Assembly (NCBI RefSeq): GCF_018785315.1
Contig: NZ_WQPN01000134.1
Location: forward strand, 16,810 to 80,809
Length of the DNA stretch: 64,000 bases
Reading direction: 5' to 3'
Source: Clostridium sp. MCC353
GTDB taxonomy: Bacteria; Bacillota; Clostridia; Lachnospirales; Lachnospiraceae
The position numbers and the translations under genes were made by a program. The notes beneath the pieces were generated by a model. It worked only from the letters and a program-made list of their open reading frames with translations, was not told where the DNA came from and ran no database searches. Positions 51,956 through 60,258 of the stretch are shown here, one piece after another. Positions within the stretch are counted from its first letter, which is position 1. Each line of letters starts with the position of its first letter.

Positions 51956-52027
51956 ATGGAAGTAAAATGTCTGTGTTGTCCGTTAAAAGTGGTCTGCGCA
52001 CTGACGGGAGGCTGTCTCTGCGAATAA
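51956..52027 (+). CDS. Cysteine-rich 23-residue peptide
   Basis: MEVKCLCCPLKVVCALTGGC plus LCE: six cysteines in 23 residues (positions 5, 7, 8, 14, 20 and 22). It has the ribosome site GAAAGGTGG six bases before its ATG. The motif GGCTGAAAGGTGGTA before it recurs, almost unchanged, before the next small frame (about 52103), which supports translation of both. It might bind metal, be a modified peptide precursor, or act in regulation; no modification enzyme is adjacent. Confidence 0.5.
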   Translation: MEVKCLCCPLKVVCALTGGCLCE

Positions 52028-52119
52028 TAAGCGCCTGCTTTGCCTTTGGGGCAGAGCAGGTATCTTGTTTCCATGGACCGGGGATGGAAAATGCTTGTTG
52101 GCTTGAAAGGTGGTAAGGG

Positions 52120-52233
52120 ATGAAGAAGATCGAAGTTTTTAATATGAACCGTTTTTTTGATTGTGATATCAATGGAAACATATTAAAGTTTTCCGGCATG
52201 GAAACATACTCAAATGCCAGAAGGAGGGGATAG
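52120..52233 (+). CDS. 37-residue peptide directly before the kinase gene
   Basis: Begins MKKIEVFNMNRFFDCDINGN and ends with ETYSNARRRG. It is preceded by GAAAGGTGGTAAGGG. Its stop lies two bases before the ATG of the kinase gene, and the AAGGAGGGG ribosome site of the kinase lies within its last codons, so the two are translationally coupled. No similarity recognised. Confidence 0.55.
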   Translation: MKKIEVFNMNRFFDCDINGNILKFSGMETYSNARRRG

Positions 52234-52235
52234 AG

Positions 52236-54176
52236 ATGGATCAGGTTATAGAACTGCTGTATAAGATAAGCAATGAATTGCATTCATTAGTGAATGGCGC
52301 AGGGATATGGGGGAACAGTTTTTATAGTTTTGGAAAAATATACAGCAATTGGGAAGAGATTCCGAAAAATGCAGAGGGTGTTCCTGAAAAACAGAATGAG
52401 GAAAAGGGCGACTATATAAGAGATTTCCGAATGCCGGAAGTGGATGGATATCTTGCAGAATGCGCTAAGGCCCGCATGGTTACTCTGCTGAATGATTTTT
52501 GTAAGGAAAACAAAAGTAACGATGAAGTGGCAATGGCCGTGGGCTGCACCCTTAATTTGTATTACAACTGTGGCCTGTTTGACCGATTGGGGATTTTTAA
52601 CGTCAATCAAATACAGCTCAGCTGGGAGGATGAAACGCTGGGCAGGTATGTACAAGTGGAAGAAAAGATGATACTGGCCTGCCTTTTATCATATTTCAGC
52701 AGTTTAAAAATCGTTCTGAATGATGAAATACTAAATAAATATTCAGAGACCGGCAAAAAGGAATATCTTGATACTGTAGTTTCAGAGATCGATGAGAAAT
52801 GGGATGTAGTAAAACCATTTGTAAAACAAATTATCGTATATTTAAAGAATGCAGCAGATGAAGATTTGAATACAGCAGTGTCTTTTTTAGATGAATTATT
52901 GCAGATTGAACCCAAATATCAATTTGCAAATATGTATAAGTGTATCATCGCTGTCCGCAGCTACTTGGATACGGAAGGTGAAGACACATCGGTGGATGCA
53001 TATGAAGCAGTTCTGGATAAAGAATTAGTAAACATTGCCTATGGGATAGAGCGTCCAAGCACATTTAAAGGAGAGGTGAAGGATGGAGAATTCCGTACAA
53101 TACATCCGGAATTATTCTCTGAATTTGGTTTAGGTATTCCATATATAAAGTTTATAAGCAAGCAGAGCTTTTTGGCCGAATTAGGGACAGAAAAGATTTT
53201 CTCAAATTTTACGGAGTTGAGGGAAGATATTTCGAGAGCGTTGTTTTTACCTCATTATTTGCCTGCCGATGGAATGGATCAGGTCATGAGTATCATGCTG
53301 TCGGAAAGGAGCCGACTAAAGAGGAGTGAGGCTGAACGGGAAAAGGCCATTGCCGAGAGAAAAAAAGTAGTGAACCAATTCTCCCACACCTACATGGGAA
53401 TGCGGGCCACATCCCTCTACAACGTTGCCACATCTCTGTTAAAAAAAGACGATACAGAGCTGAAGAACTACGGCAGAAAAATACTCTATGAATACAGCGT
53501 AAAAAAGAACCTGACAAAGGATATCGAGATGTTGAAACTGCGTTTTGAAGATAGAAAATCAGAATTACAGGATAAGATCAGAGCGTCAATCTGCCCTGAT
53601 GGGCTGGATGGAGTCGGCGTGGATAAATTGATGCATGACGCGATGACCAGATGCATGGTCACTCTGGTGCATGACGGCGGTCCCGGCGCGAAACGAATCA
53701 GGGAGAAATTTACTGATTATGATCTGATTGGGATTCGCAACAGTTTTGAAGAAAACATTTTGTTCTCGGAAAATGGTGATATCATTTCCTGGTTTAATAA
53801 AAATCTGTTTCCATTGACGGTCCGGGTGTCGGAGAGATGGAACTCATTGGCATTTGAAGATGAATCTTACGCCGCTCTGCTGATTACCGGTGTTTTAACG
53901 GAACTGATCATTAACATTTTTAAATATGCCGATAAAGAAAAGGGCGCTTCCGTCGAATTTACGGAAGACGACGGTTGTTTTTTAATAACAGCCCAAAACC
54001 ATATCGATAAAAATAGTGCAAAAAGCAAAGAAGGGGGATTTGGTTTAGAGGCGGAGGCGGACGCCATAGAGATCATCAATGAGGCCGGAGGTTTGAAAGG
54101 TGATGCGATCGTGACGGAATCAGATGAGGATCTGTTTACGACAAAAATCCGGTTGGGAAACGCCCTGTTTGAGTAA
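52236..54176 (+). CDS. Cytosolic histidine-kinase-like protein with helical sensor region
   Basis: 646 residues, no membrane segment or signal peptide. Residues 1-340 are mainly helical and unrecognised, possibly repeat-like (around 195-265). A short coiled coil (355-380) leads to a phosphoacceptor-like helix with H384 in VNQFSHTYMGMRATSL. The C-terminal ATPase domain (about 500-640) has the N-box ELIINIFKYADKEKG (N560) and the G-box EGGFGLEAEADAIEII. So a working kinase is plausible. The next gene encodes a receiver-domain protein. This layout (soluble kinase with large N-terminal sensing region, next to a receiver-effector) resembles the kinase of the Detocs anti-phage system. The ligand is unknown. 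Confidence 0.8.
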   Translation: MDQVIELLYKISNELHSLVNGAGIWGNSFYSFGKIYSNWEEIPKNAEGVPEKQNEEKGDYIRDFRMPEVDGYLAECAKARMVTLLNDFCKENKSNDEVAMAVGCTLNLYYNCGLFDRLGIFNVNQIQLSWEDETLGRYVQVEEKMILACLLSYFSSLKIVLNDEILNKYSETGKKEYLDTVVSEIDEKWDVVKPFVKQIIVYLKNAADEDLNTAVSFLDELLQIEPKYQFANMYKCIIAVRSYLDTEGEDTSVDAYEAVLDKELVNIAYGIERPSTFKGEVKDGEFRTIHPELFSEFGLGIPYIKFISKQSFLAELGTEKIFSNFTELREDISRALFLPHYLPADGMDQVMSIMLSERSRLKRSEAEREKAIAERKKVVNQFSHTYMGMRATSLYNVATSLLKKDDTELKNYGRKILYEYSVKKNLTKDIEMLKLRFEDRKSELQDKIRASICPDGLDGVGVDKLMHDAMTRCMVTLVHDGGPGAKRIREKFTDYDLIGIRNSFEENILFSENGDIISWFNKNLFPLTVRVSERWNSLAFEDESYAALLITGVLTELIINIFKYADKEKGASVEFTEDDGCFLITAQNHIDKNSAKSKEGGFGLEAEADAIEIINEAGGLKGDAIVTESDEDLFTTKIRLGNALFE

Positions 54177-54216
54177 AACAGGGGCGTTCAACGAAGGATG
54201 GAAGGAGAAATCGGGA

Positions 54217-55719
54217 ATGACGTATAAAAATATACTGTGGATCGATGACTGTGATGATAATGACAGCGGGTTTGAATCTAATTTTTTGGAATGCGAAGCC
54301 AGTCCAGGCGGCGAATCCCAGGCGGATAAGGAACGGAAAGAAGAGCTGTTTTTTGAACATGGGTGCAATGTGGTATTGGAAAAGAATTATCTCAAAGCAC
54401 TAAAGTGGATAGAAGAGGAGCGGAACCAGTTTGATTTAATCGTTTTTGATATCAATATGCGCCAGGGAATGGATTCTATGGAGTTTGATGAAATAAATGA
54501 AAGACTGAAATCCAGAAAGGTTTTTGTCCGGGAATATGACCGCCAAAAGACAGATTCAAAAGGCGGGGGGAAGTGGAGGGAGTTCGAAGTAAAAGCCGGA
54601 ATGTATCTGTATCTATTCCTTCTGAACTGCGGTTATCCCAACGACAGAATGCTCATTTTGACCGGAAACAGTACGTTTGAACCGATTGAATTTTTAAAGA
54701 GCGCACATATAGACCCGGATCAGGGGATTATATTTGAAAAAAGAACGATTAGGATGGAAGGGAGAGCATGGATTGATAAATTCTATCAGGATTCCTATTA
54801 TCAAATAAGAAGGCTGGTTTTCCAGTCCTGCGAATATTGGAAAGAGGAATTGAGATCGGGGAAGGATATCATACTCTTCAATTCACTGTATGGTAAAGAG
54901 GAGACGAAGATCAGCCCGGAAAGCATCTGCAATATGCTGGACCGGATTCAAATGCTCTTTCCGGTATCAAAACCGTCCAATACATACAGGCTTTACTACC
55001 AGGCGATGCAGGTGGCTGCCATGTTCCATGAAGAAAGCGCCAAAATTCAGAGCCTGGATAAATATCCGAATATCAGGTGTTACCACCAGGCTGTCCGTAA
55101 TTTCAGAAACTGGTCATCCCATAATAAATTTGAAGCGGATGAACTCATGCCGGAATTATTTGCCGTTCTTTATTGCAGCGCCATCCGGTCCTATTTCGGA
55201 GATTATGAGAAGCCGGGGTCTCAGTTTGAGGGGCTGACGGATTATGAAAGACAGTATTTTTATTGTCTGAAGCTGAAAAAAGCAGGATTTTCCGAATTTA
55301 AGAAGCAATATCTGAATAAATGGAAACAGTTATTCAATAAACTGCCTGTAGAATCAGCGAAAAAAGGTAAATCATCCATTAAAGCGGGGTATGAGTGCCA
55401 AAATATAACGGAATTACTGGTAAACTGCGGACAATGTGAGACGAATATTGAAAATGGGTATATGGATATCAAAGATGTGATTGTGAGCATTCTTGGAGAC
55501 TGGATTGTGCGTAACCCTTTGCCAAAATCCTTGGAGTGGCAGGAAACGGCGGGCAGTCATGAGAGCATTATTAACGCCCAGCGTATTTACAATATCAGCT
55601 ATACCTGGAAAAATGAAATGACAGAAGAAGAGTATGTCGGGTATTTGAGGGGAATGAAGGAAAAGGAACCTCTCAAGTATTACGCCCTTCTTTTATTCAC
55701 TGAGGAAGGCAGCCGTTAG
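54217..55719 (+). CDS. Receiver-domain protein with HEPN-like C-terminal effector region
   Basis: 500 residues. The N-terminal receiver (about 1-190) keeps all key sites: acidic pocket D10, D11 (ILWIDDCDD), phosphoacceptor D78 (LIVFDINM), T149 (MLILTGN) and K175 (IIFEKR), but has long insertions between strands (about 25-45 and 100-128). The C-terminal part is all helical, with HQAVRNFRNWSSHNKF giving R297-N298-x3-H302, the RNxxxH signature of HEPN ribonucleases, between helices. The start at 54217 follows GGAAGGAGAA, 40 bases after the kinase. Inference: phosphorylation by the kinase switches on a HEPN RNase, causing growth arrest. A purely regulatory role is an alternative. Confidence 0.72.
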   Translation: MTYKNILWIDDCDDNDSGFESNFLECEASPGGESQADKERKEELFFEHGCNVVLEKNYLKALKWIEEERNQFDLIVFDINMRQGMDSMEFDEINERLKSRKVFVREYDRQKTDSKGGGKWREFEVKAGMYLYLFLLNCGYPNDRMLILTGNSTFEPIEFLKSAHIDPDQGIIFEKRTIRMEGRAWIDKFYQDSYYQIRRLVFQSCEYWKEELRSGKDIILFNSLYGKEETKISPESICNMLDRIQMLFPVSKPSNTYRLYYQAMQVAAMFHEESAKIQSLDKYPNIRCYHQAVRNFRNWSSHNKFEADELMPELFAVLYCSAIRSYFGDYEKPGSQFEGLTDYERQYFYCLKLKKAGFSEFKKQYLNKWKQLFNKLPVESAKKGKSSIKAGYECQNITELLVNCGQCETNIENGYMDIKDVIVSILGDWIVRNPLPKSLEWQETAGSHESIINAQRIYNISYTWKNEMTEEEYVGYLRGMKEKEPLKYYALLLFTEEGSR

Positions 55720-55843
55720 GCCGGTTTAAGAATTTATACTAATGATTATAAGAGTTTGTGATACAGCACCATCAAGCGGCCGCTGTCATTTCAGCAGATG
55801 TTTCTATTTTATCAGCTTATGATAAAGAGGGGTGAAACTATAT

Positions 55844-56548
55844 ATGAGGACGATCATAATCGGAGATATCCATGGATGTTACCATGAGTTTACCGCGCTG
55901 TTAAATAAAGTGGAGTTAAGCATTTTGTCCGACAGGCTGATTCTGCTGGGAGATCTTATGGACAGAGGGCCGGAGTCTTATCAGGTTCTTATGAAGGCAT
56001 TGGAACTGAATTCGGCCATGGGGGAACGTTTTGTTTGCCTGATGGGCAATCATGAGGATTTGGCGGTTGATGCGGCTGACAGCGGGGAAAGGGGCCTTTG
56101 GAACAGCAACGGCGGAGGGAAAACGAGAAAGAGTTTTTACAAAGCGGGGAGCAGAATACAGAAATATACCGGTTATTTAAGAAATCTGCCTTTGTATTGG
56201 GAAAATGATGACTTGATCTGTGTACATGCCGGCATTTCCTGCGGCGGCCCGGAACATACGGAAAGGGATGTATTTTTATGGGACAGAGGGATTGCATGTG
56301 GGGAACCGTATGGAGGAAAGCTGCTGGTATATGGACATACTCCTGGAAAAGAAGTCATTTACCGGAATGAATCGGGGAGTCCAGCCGTAATTTCTCAGGG
56401 AACAAGGTACGGCCTTCCTGAAAGCGGAAGTATATGCCTTGATACGGGATGTGTGTTTGGCGGAAAGCTGTCGGCTATGGTGATCGAGAGCGGATGGTAT
56501 AGGATTGAATCTGTTTCAAAAGGTGATATGGAGTTTTTTAACAGTTAA
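55844..56548 (+). CDS. Metallophosphoesterase, PPP-family phosphatase (PrpA/ApaH-like)
   Basis: A 234-residue phosphatase with the complete metal motifs: GDIHGCYHEF (residues 6-15), GDLMDRGPE and MGNHEDLAV, plus late histidines in CVHAGIS and VYGHTPG. This is the PPP pattern of bacterial Ser/Thr phosphatases and diadenosine tetraphosphatases. The substrate cannot be distinguished. The ATG at 55844 (or GTG 55832) follows AGAGGGGTG. It lies 124 bases after the candidate effector and begins what looks like ordinary chromosomal content. Confidence 0.87.
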   Translation: MRTIIIGDIHGCYHEFTALLNKVELSILSDRLILLGDLMDRGPESYQVLMKALELNSAMGERFVCLMGNHEDLAVDAADSGERGLWNSNGGGKTRKSFYKAGSRIQKYTGYLRNLPLYWENDDLICVHAGISCGGPEHTERDVFLWDRGIACGEPYGGKLLVYGHTPGKEVIYRNESGSPAVISQGTRYGLPESGSICLDTGCVFGGKLSAMVIESGWYRIESVSKGDMEFFNS

Positions 56549-56582
56549 ATATAATATAAAAGGGATTGGATAAAGGGGAAAG

Positions 56583-57257
56583 ATGAATCTTATTTTTCAA
56601 TTGACAAAAAAAGGACAGAGAAAAAGCTGCGCATTTGCCGCATATTGTACGGCCAGTCTGCTGGCGCAGATTTTGCTTTCGGTTTTTATTGCCATTTATA
56701 TTGTATGGAATGCAATAGCGGATGTTCCGCCGGCAACGATGAGGAATTTAATGATTTTATTGATCATATACAGCTTTGTGTTGGTGCTGCTGTGGATTTT
56801 CTATTACCGGCGAATTCTGCAAAAGGATAACCGGCTCGCAAATGGTGTGATCACCTTTCATTGTTCCCTGACGCCCAGATATGTCTGGTTTTACAACGAT
56901 GAACAGCCGGAACTCAATTGTTCTGCCAACTATGGGGATTTCCGGAAGGTCTTAACGGTGGGAAAAAACATATTCTTTTCAGCTGATATTGGCAGAAATA
57001 TGTTATTCTTTATGATTCCGGCTGGGGCATTTCAGTCGTCTCAGCAGTTTAAAGAGGCAAAGAAATACATAAAGAATGCTGTGAAAGAGCAGCAGAGGGC
57101 GGAGTTAAAAACTCCGGTTCTGGGGCATTTTTTTCGCGGCTTGTTTGGGGCCTGGTTCCGCCATATACTGTTTGGGTTGAAAATGTTTATGGTTTTGCTG
57201 GCTGTATGGTTTGTTTTCTTATTGGTCATGGCAGCAGCTGTGGAGTTAAAAAAGTAA
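56583..57257 (+). CDS. Membrane protein with YcxB-like domain
   Basis: A 224-residue protein. Two transmembrane segments are at about 17-45 and 55-78, followed by a soluble region (about 80-175) with YGDFRKVLTVGKNIFFSAD and MIPAGAFQSSQQFKEAKKYI, the pattern of the YcxB C-terminal domain (an edge of beta strands then IPxxxF). A third membrane segment is at 198-220. Function unknown. It follows the phosphatase by 34 bases and is closed by a terminator. Confidence 0.72.
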   Translation: MNLIFQLTKKGQRKSCAFAAYCTASLLAQILLSVFIAIYIVWNAIADVPPATMRNLMILLIIYSFVLVLLWIFYYRRILQKDNRLANGVITFHCSLTPRYVWFYNDEQPELNCSANYGDFRKVLTVGKNIFFSADIGRNMLFFMIPAGAFQSSQQFKEAKKYIKNAVKEQQRAELKTPVLGHFFRGLFGAWFRHILFGLKMFMVLLAVWFVFLLVMAAAVELKK

Positions 57258-57269
57258 AAATCGGGGAGA

Positions 57270-57313
57270 AGACCGGAAGCAGTGGAAAGTCCATTGATTC
57301 CGGTCTTTTTTTT
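57270..57313 (+). terminator. Intrinsic terminator before the pilus operon
   Basis: AGACCGGAA (57270-57278) pairs with TTCCGGTCT (57298-57306), with an inner AGTGGA/TCCATT pairing, followed by eight T. Confidence 0.92.
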
Positions 57314-57351
57314 CATAAATATACGTAATTGGTTACAAACAGCGTTGTTGG

Positions 57352-57380
57352 TTGATAATTAAATTTTGATTTGATATACT
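57352..57380 (+). promoter_or_regulatory. Promoter of the type IV pilus operon
   Basis: TTGATA (57352-57357) and TATACT (57375-57380) with a 17-base spacer, about 93 bases before the pilB start. The leader of about 85 bases shows no recognised c-di-GMP riboswitch. Confidence 0.72.
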
Positions 57381-57473
57381 GGATTGTAAGAAAATATTAA
57401 GAAGTTTGTGTAATTAACCGGTTTACTGCATACAATTCAGACGGTTTAATAAGACGGGAAAAAGGAGAAAGCC

Positions 57474-59168
57474 GTGGCATATAAGAGATTGGGAGACCTG
57501 CTGCAGTCAGTGGGGCTGATCAGTGACAGCCAGCTTGAGGAGGCGCTCGCCCTTCAGAAGGAGACAAAAGAGAGGCTTGGTACACTGCTGATCAATCATG
57601 GTTTTATTACGGAAAATCAGCTGATAGAGGCGCTTCAGATGCAGCTTGGCATAGAGTTTGTCGATTTATCCAAGATCGATATTGATCCTCAGATGTCCTC
57701 ATTTGTACCAAAGAATATTGCGCGCAAACATGGAGTGGTTCCTGTCCGGGTGGAAAAGGACAGATTGTATCTGGCTATGAAAGATCCCATGAATTTCATG
57801 GCCCAGGAAGAGGTTAAAACAGCCTCAAGGAAACGGGTTATCCCGATGATTTCCACCTCAAACGGCGTAGACAGGGCCATCCTTAACCTATATGGCAACG
57901 AGGGCGTGGCGAAGGCAATTGAAGAAATGAAACAGCAGGCCGGCGCCCAGCAGGATACACAGGACGGAAGCGCAGGACCCATGGTCATCGGGGAAGAGGA
58001 TACCATCAGCGCTCCGACGGTCAGGCTTGTTAATTCCATAATTGAGAGGGCTGTTACCGAACGGGTCAGCGACATACATATAGAACCCAGAGAGGAAGAT
58101 TTGACGGTCCGGATGAGGATTGACGGAATGCTTCACCGGATTTTAAATGTGCCTAAAGATTTACAGGCATCGGTCATATCCCGCATAAAGGTAATGGGCA
58201 GAATGAATATAGCAGAGCATAGGATTCCACAGGATGGGCGCGCGAATGTGCGTATTAAGAGTGAAGATATCGATCTGCGTATTTCTACGCTGCCCACTAT
58301 TTATGGGGAAAAGGTGGTAATCCGTCTTTTGAATAAGTCCGCGTCCCTGCTCAGCAAGAGCGGGATCGGGCTTACAGGGCCGGATCTGGAAAAATATATG
58401 AAGCTGATTTCCAACCACAGCGGAGTGGTTCTGATCGTAGGACCTACAGGGAGCGGTAAATCCTCCACCATGTATACCATGATCGGTGAGCTGAATCAGG
58501 AAGAAGTTAATTTAGTCACCCTGGAGGATCCTGTGGAATATAATATTTCCGGAATCAACCAGGTTCAGATCAATGAAAAGGTGGGCATGACCTTTGCCAA
58601 TGGGCTGCGCTCCATACTCAGACAGGACCCGGATATTATAGCGGTGGGAGAGATTCGTGACGGTGAGACGGCCGAGATAGCCATGAGAGCGGCGATTACC
58701 GGTCATTTGGTGCTGTCTACCATACATACCAATGACGCCTTGTCCACCATAGACCGTCTGAAGGATATCGGCGTGGAACCCTATCTGATTGCCAGCGCGG
58801 TAAACGGAATTATTTCCCAGCGTCTGGTGCGCCGTATCTGTCCAAACTGCAGGACGGCTTATACGCCGACGGTGGAAGAGCTGGAGGTTTTGAATATGGA
58901 GCCTGCTGATGGAATAACTTTTTATAAAGGCAAGGGCTGTCCCCATTGTTTTGATACCGGATACCGGGGCAGAACGGGTGTTTTCGAAATCCTGCTCATG
59001 AACCGGGAAACCAGACGCTGCATAGCGGAAAATGACAGTAAAACGAATCTTTTGAAGGCAGCGGAAGGCCCTGATTTCGTATCCATCCGCGATAACTGCC
59101 GCCGCCTGGTTCTGGAAGGGGTGACAACAGTTGAAGAGGCAAAGCGCACCATCAATTCAATGGAGTAA
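57474..59168 (+). CDS. pilB: Type IV pilus extension ATPase PilB, with MshEN domain
   Basis: A 564-residue GspE/PilB ATPase that powers pilus polymerisation at the inner membrane. The N-terminal MshEN domain carries two copies of the c-di-GMP-binding motif: RLGDLL-x3-G-x6-L-x3-L-x2-Q and RLGTLL-x3-G-x6-L-x3-L-x2-Q (residues 5-28 and 39-62). The ATPase core has GPTGSGKSS (Walker A), the Asp box and DPDIIAVGEIRDGETAEIA (Walker B). Zinc cysteines are in CPNC and CPHC near the C-terminus. GTG start behind AAAGGAG. pilT follows after 11 bases. Confidence 0.94.
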   Translation: MAYKRLGDLLQSVGLISDSQLEEALALQKETKERLGTLLINHGFITENQLIEALQMQLGIEFVDLSKIDIDPQMSSFVPKNIARKHGVVPVRVEKDRLYLAMKDPMNFMAQEEVKTASRKRVIPMISTSNGVDRAILNLYGNEGVAKAIEEMKQQAGAQQDTQDGSAGPMVIGEEDTISAPTVRLVNSIIERAVTERVSDIHIEPREEDLTVRMRIDGMLHRILNVPKDLQASVISRIKVMGRMNIAEHRIPQDGRANVRIKSEDIDLRISTLPTIYGEKVVIRLLNKSASLLSKSGIGLTGPDLEKYMKLISNHSGVVLIVGPTGSGKSSTMYTMIGELNQEEVNLVTLEDPVEYNISGINQVQINEKVGMTFANGLRSILRQDPDIIAVGEIRDGETAEIAMRAAITGHLVLSTIHTNDALSTIDRLKDIGVEPYLIASAVNGIISQRLVRRICPNCRTAYTPTVEELEVLNMEPADGITFYKGKGCPHCFDTGYRGRTGVFEILLMNRETRRCIAENDSKTNLLKAAEGPDFVSIRDNCRRLVLEGVTTVEEAKRTINSME

Positions 59169-59179
59169 GGAGACCGGTT

Positions 59180-60229
59180 GTGACTATAAATGAAATGATA
59201 CACAAAGCAGATGGAGAGGGCTGCTCGGATATTCATCTGGTGGCGGGGCTGCCGCCAAAATGCCGTAAGAACGGACGGCTGATGAATCTGGACGATACGG
59301 CGCTTACGGATGAGGACTGTGAGGCATACGCAAAGGAGCTGGCAGGAGATCATTACGAAATGGTGAGAGAGATAGGGGAACTGGATTTGGCGGATACCTG
59401 TGACGGAATCAGAATCCGCATGAACCTGTTCCGGCAGCAGGGCCATATATCGGCTGCGCTGAGGCTTCTAAAGGGCTGCATCCCAAGGCTGGACAGTCTG
59501 GGACTTCCGCCTGCGGTGATGTCTTTTCCTGAATTACAGCATGGAATCGTCCTGGTGACAGGGGAGACGGGATCGGGAAAGTCCACCACTCTGGCGGCAA
59601 TTCTGGATACGATCAACCGCACCAGGGAGGCGCATATTATAACGCTGGAGGATCCGGTGGAATATATTTATACACCGGAACAATGTATCATCAACCAGAG
59701 AGAAATAGGCAGGGACACCAGGAGTTATTCGGACGGCCTTCGCGCTGTTTTGAGGGAGGATCCGGATGTGATCCTCATTGGGGAGATGCGGGACAGGGAA
59801 ACCATAGCGACCGCCCTTACGGCAGCGGAAACCGGCCATCTGGTATTTTCCACGCTGCATACCAATTCGGCGGCGGATTCCATTGACAGAATGGTCAATG
59901 TATTTCCGGCTGATTTCCAGAACCAGGTACGGATGCAGTTATCCACCTGCCTTCAGGCGGTGCTGGCGCAGCAGCTTTTGGTGAGAAAAATAGGAAAAGG
60001 CCGTGTGGCGGCCTGTGAACTGTTGATGGTCACCCCGGCTGTCCGCAATCTGATCCGGGAGGGAAGAACGCCCCAACTGGTAAATTCCATGGCAACGTCG
60101 GCTTATGACGGAAGCATAACCATGGACAACGCTCTGATCCGCCTTTGGAAGGAACAGGTGATTTCAGCCAAAACGGCCAGGATGGCGGCCAGGGATCAGG
60201 AGTATATTAAGAAATTTATTGTCGGGTAA
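59180..60229 (+). CDS. pilT: Type IV pilus retraction ATPase PilT
   Basis: A 349-residue hexameric ATPase that depolymerises pili and drives twitching or DNA uptake. Walker A is GETGSGKSTTLAAI, Walker B is VILIGEMRDRETI, and the C-terminal AVRNLIREGR is the PilT-specific AIRNLIRE element required for retraction. Its presence in the operon suggests retractile pili. GTG start behind AAGGAG. pilC follows 29 bases later. Confidence 0.94.
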   Translation: MTINEMIHKADGEGCSDIHLVAGLPPKCRKNGRLMNLDDTALTDEDCEAYAKELAGDHYEMVREIGELDLADTCDGIRIRMNLFRQQGHISAALRLLKGCIPRLDSLGLPPAVMSFPELQHGIVLVTGETGSGKSTTLAAILDTINRTREAHIITLEDPVEYIYTPEQCIINQREIGRDTRSYSDGLRAVLREDPDVILIGEMRDRETIATALTAAETGHLVFSTLHTNSAADSIDRMVNVFPADFQNQVRMQLSTCLQAVLAQQLLVRKIGKGRVAACELLMVTPAVRNLIREGRTPQLVNSMATSAYDGSITMDNALIRLWKEQVISAKTARMAARDQEYIKKFIVG

Positions 60230-60258
60230 TAGCCCAAAGAAAAGGTTGGTGATGCCCA

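Noticed and set aside
45762-55830. Possible prophage or integrative element
   Set aside because: No integrase, recombinase, structural, replication or transfer gene and no clear attachment repeats; it looks like a patchwork accessory region.
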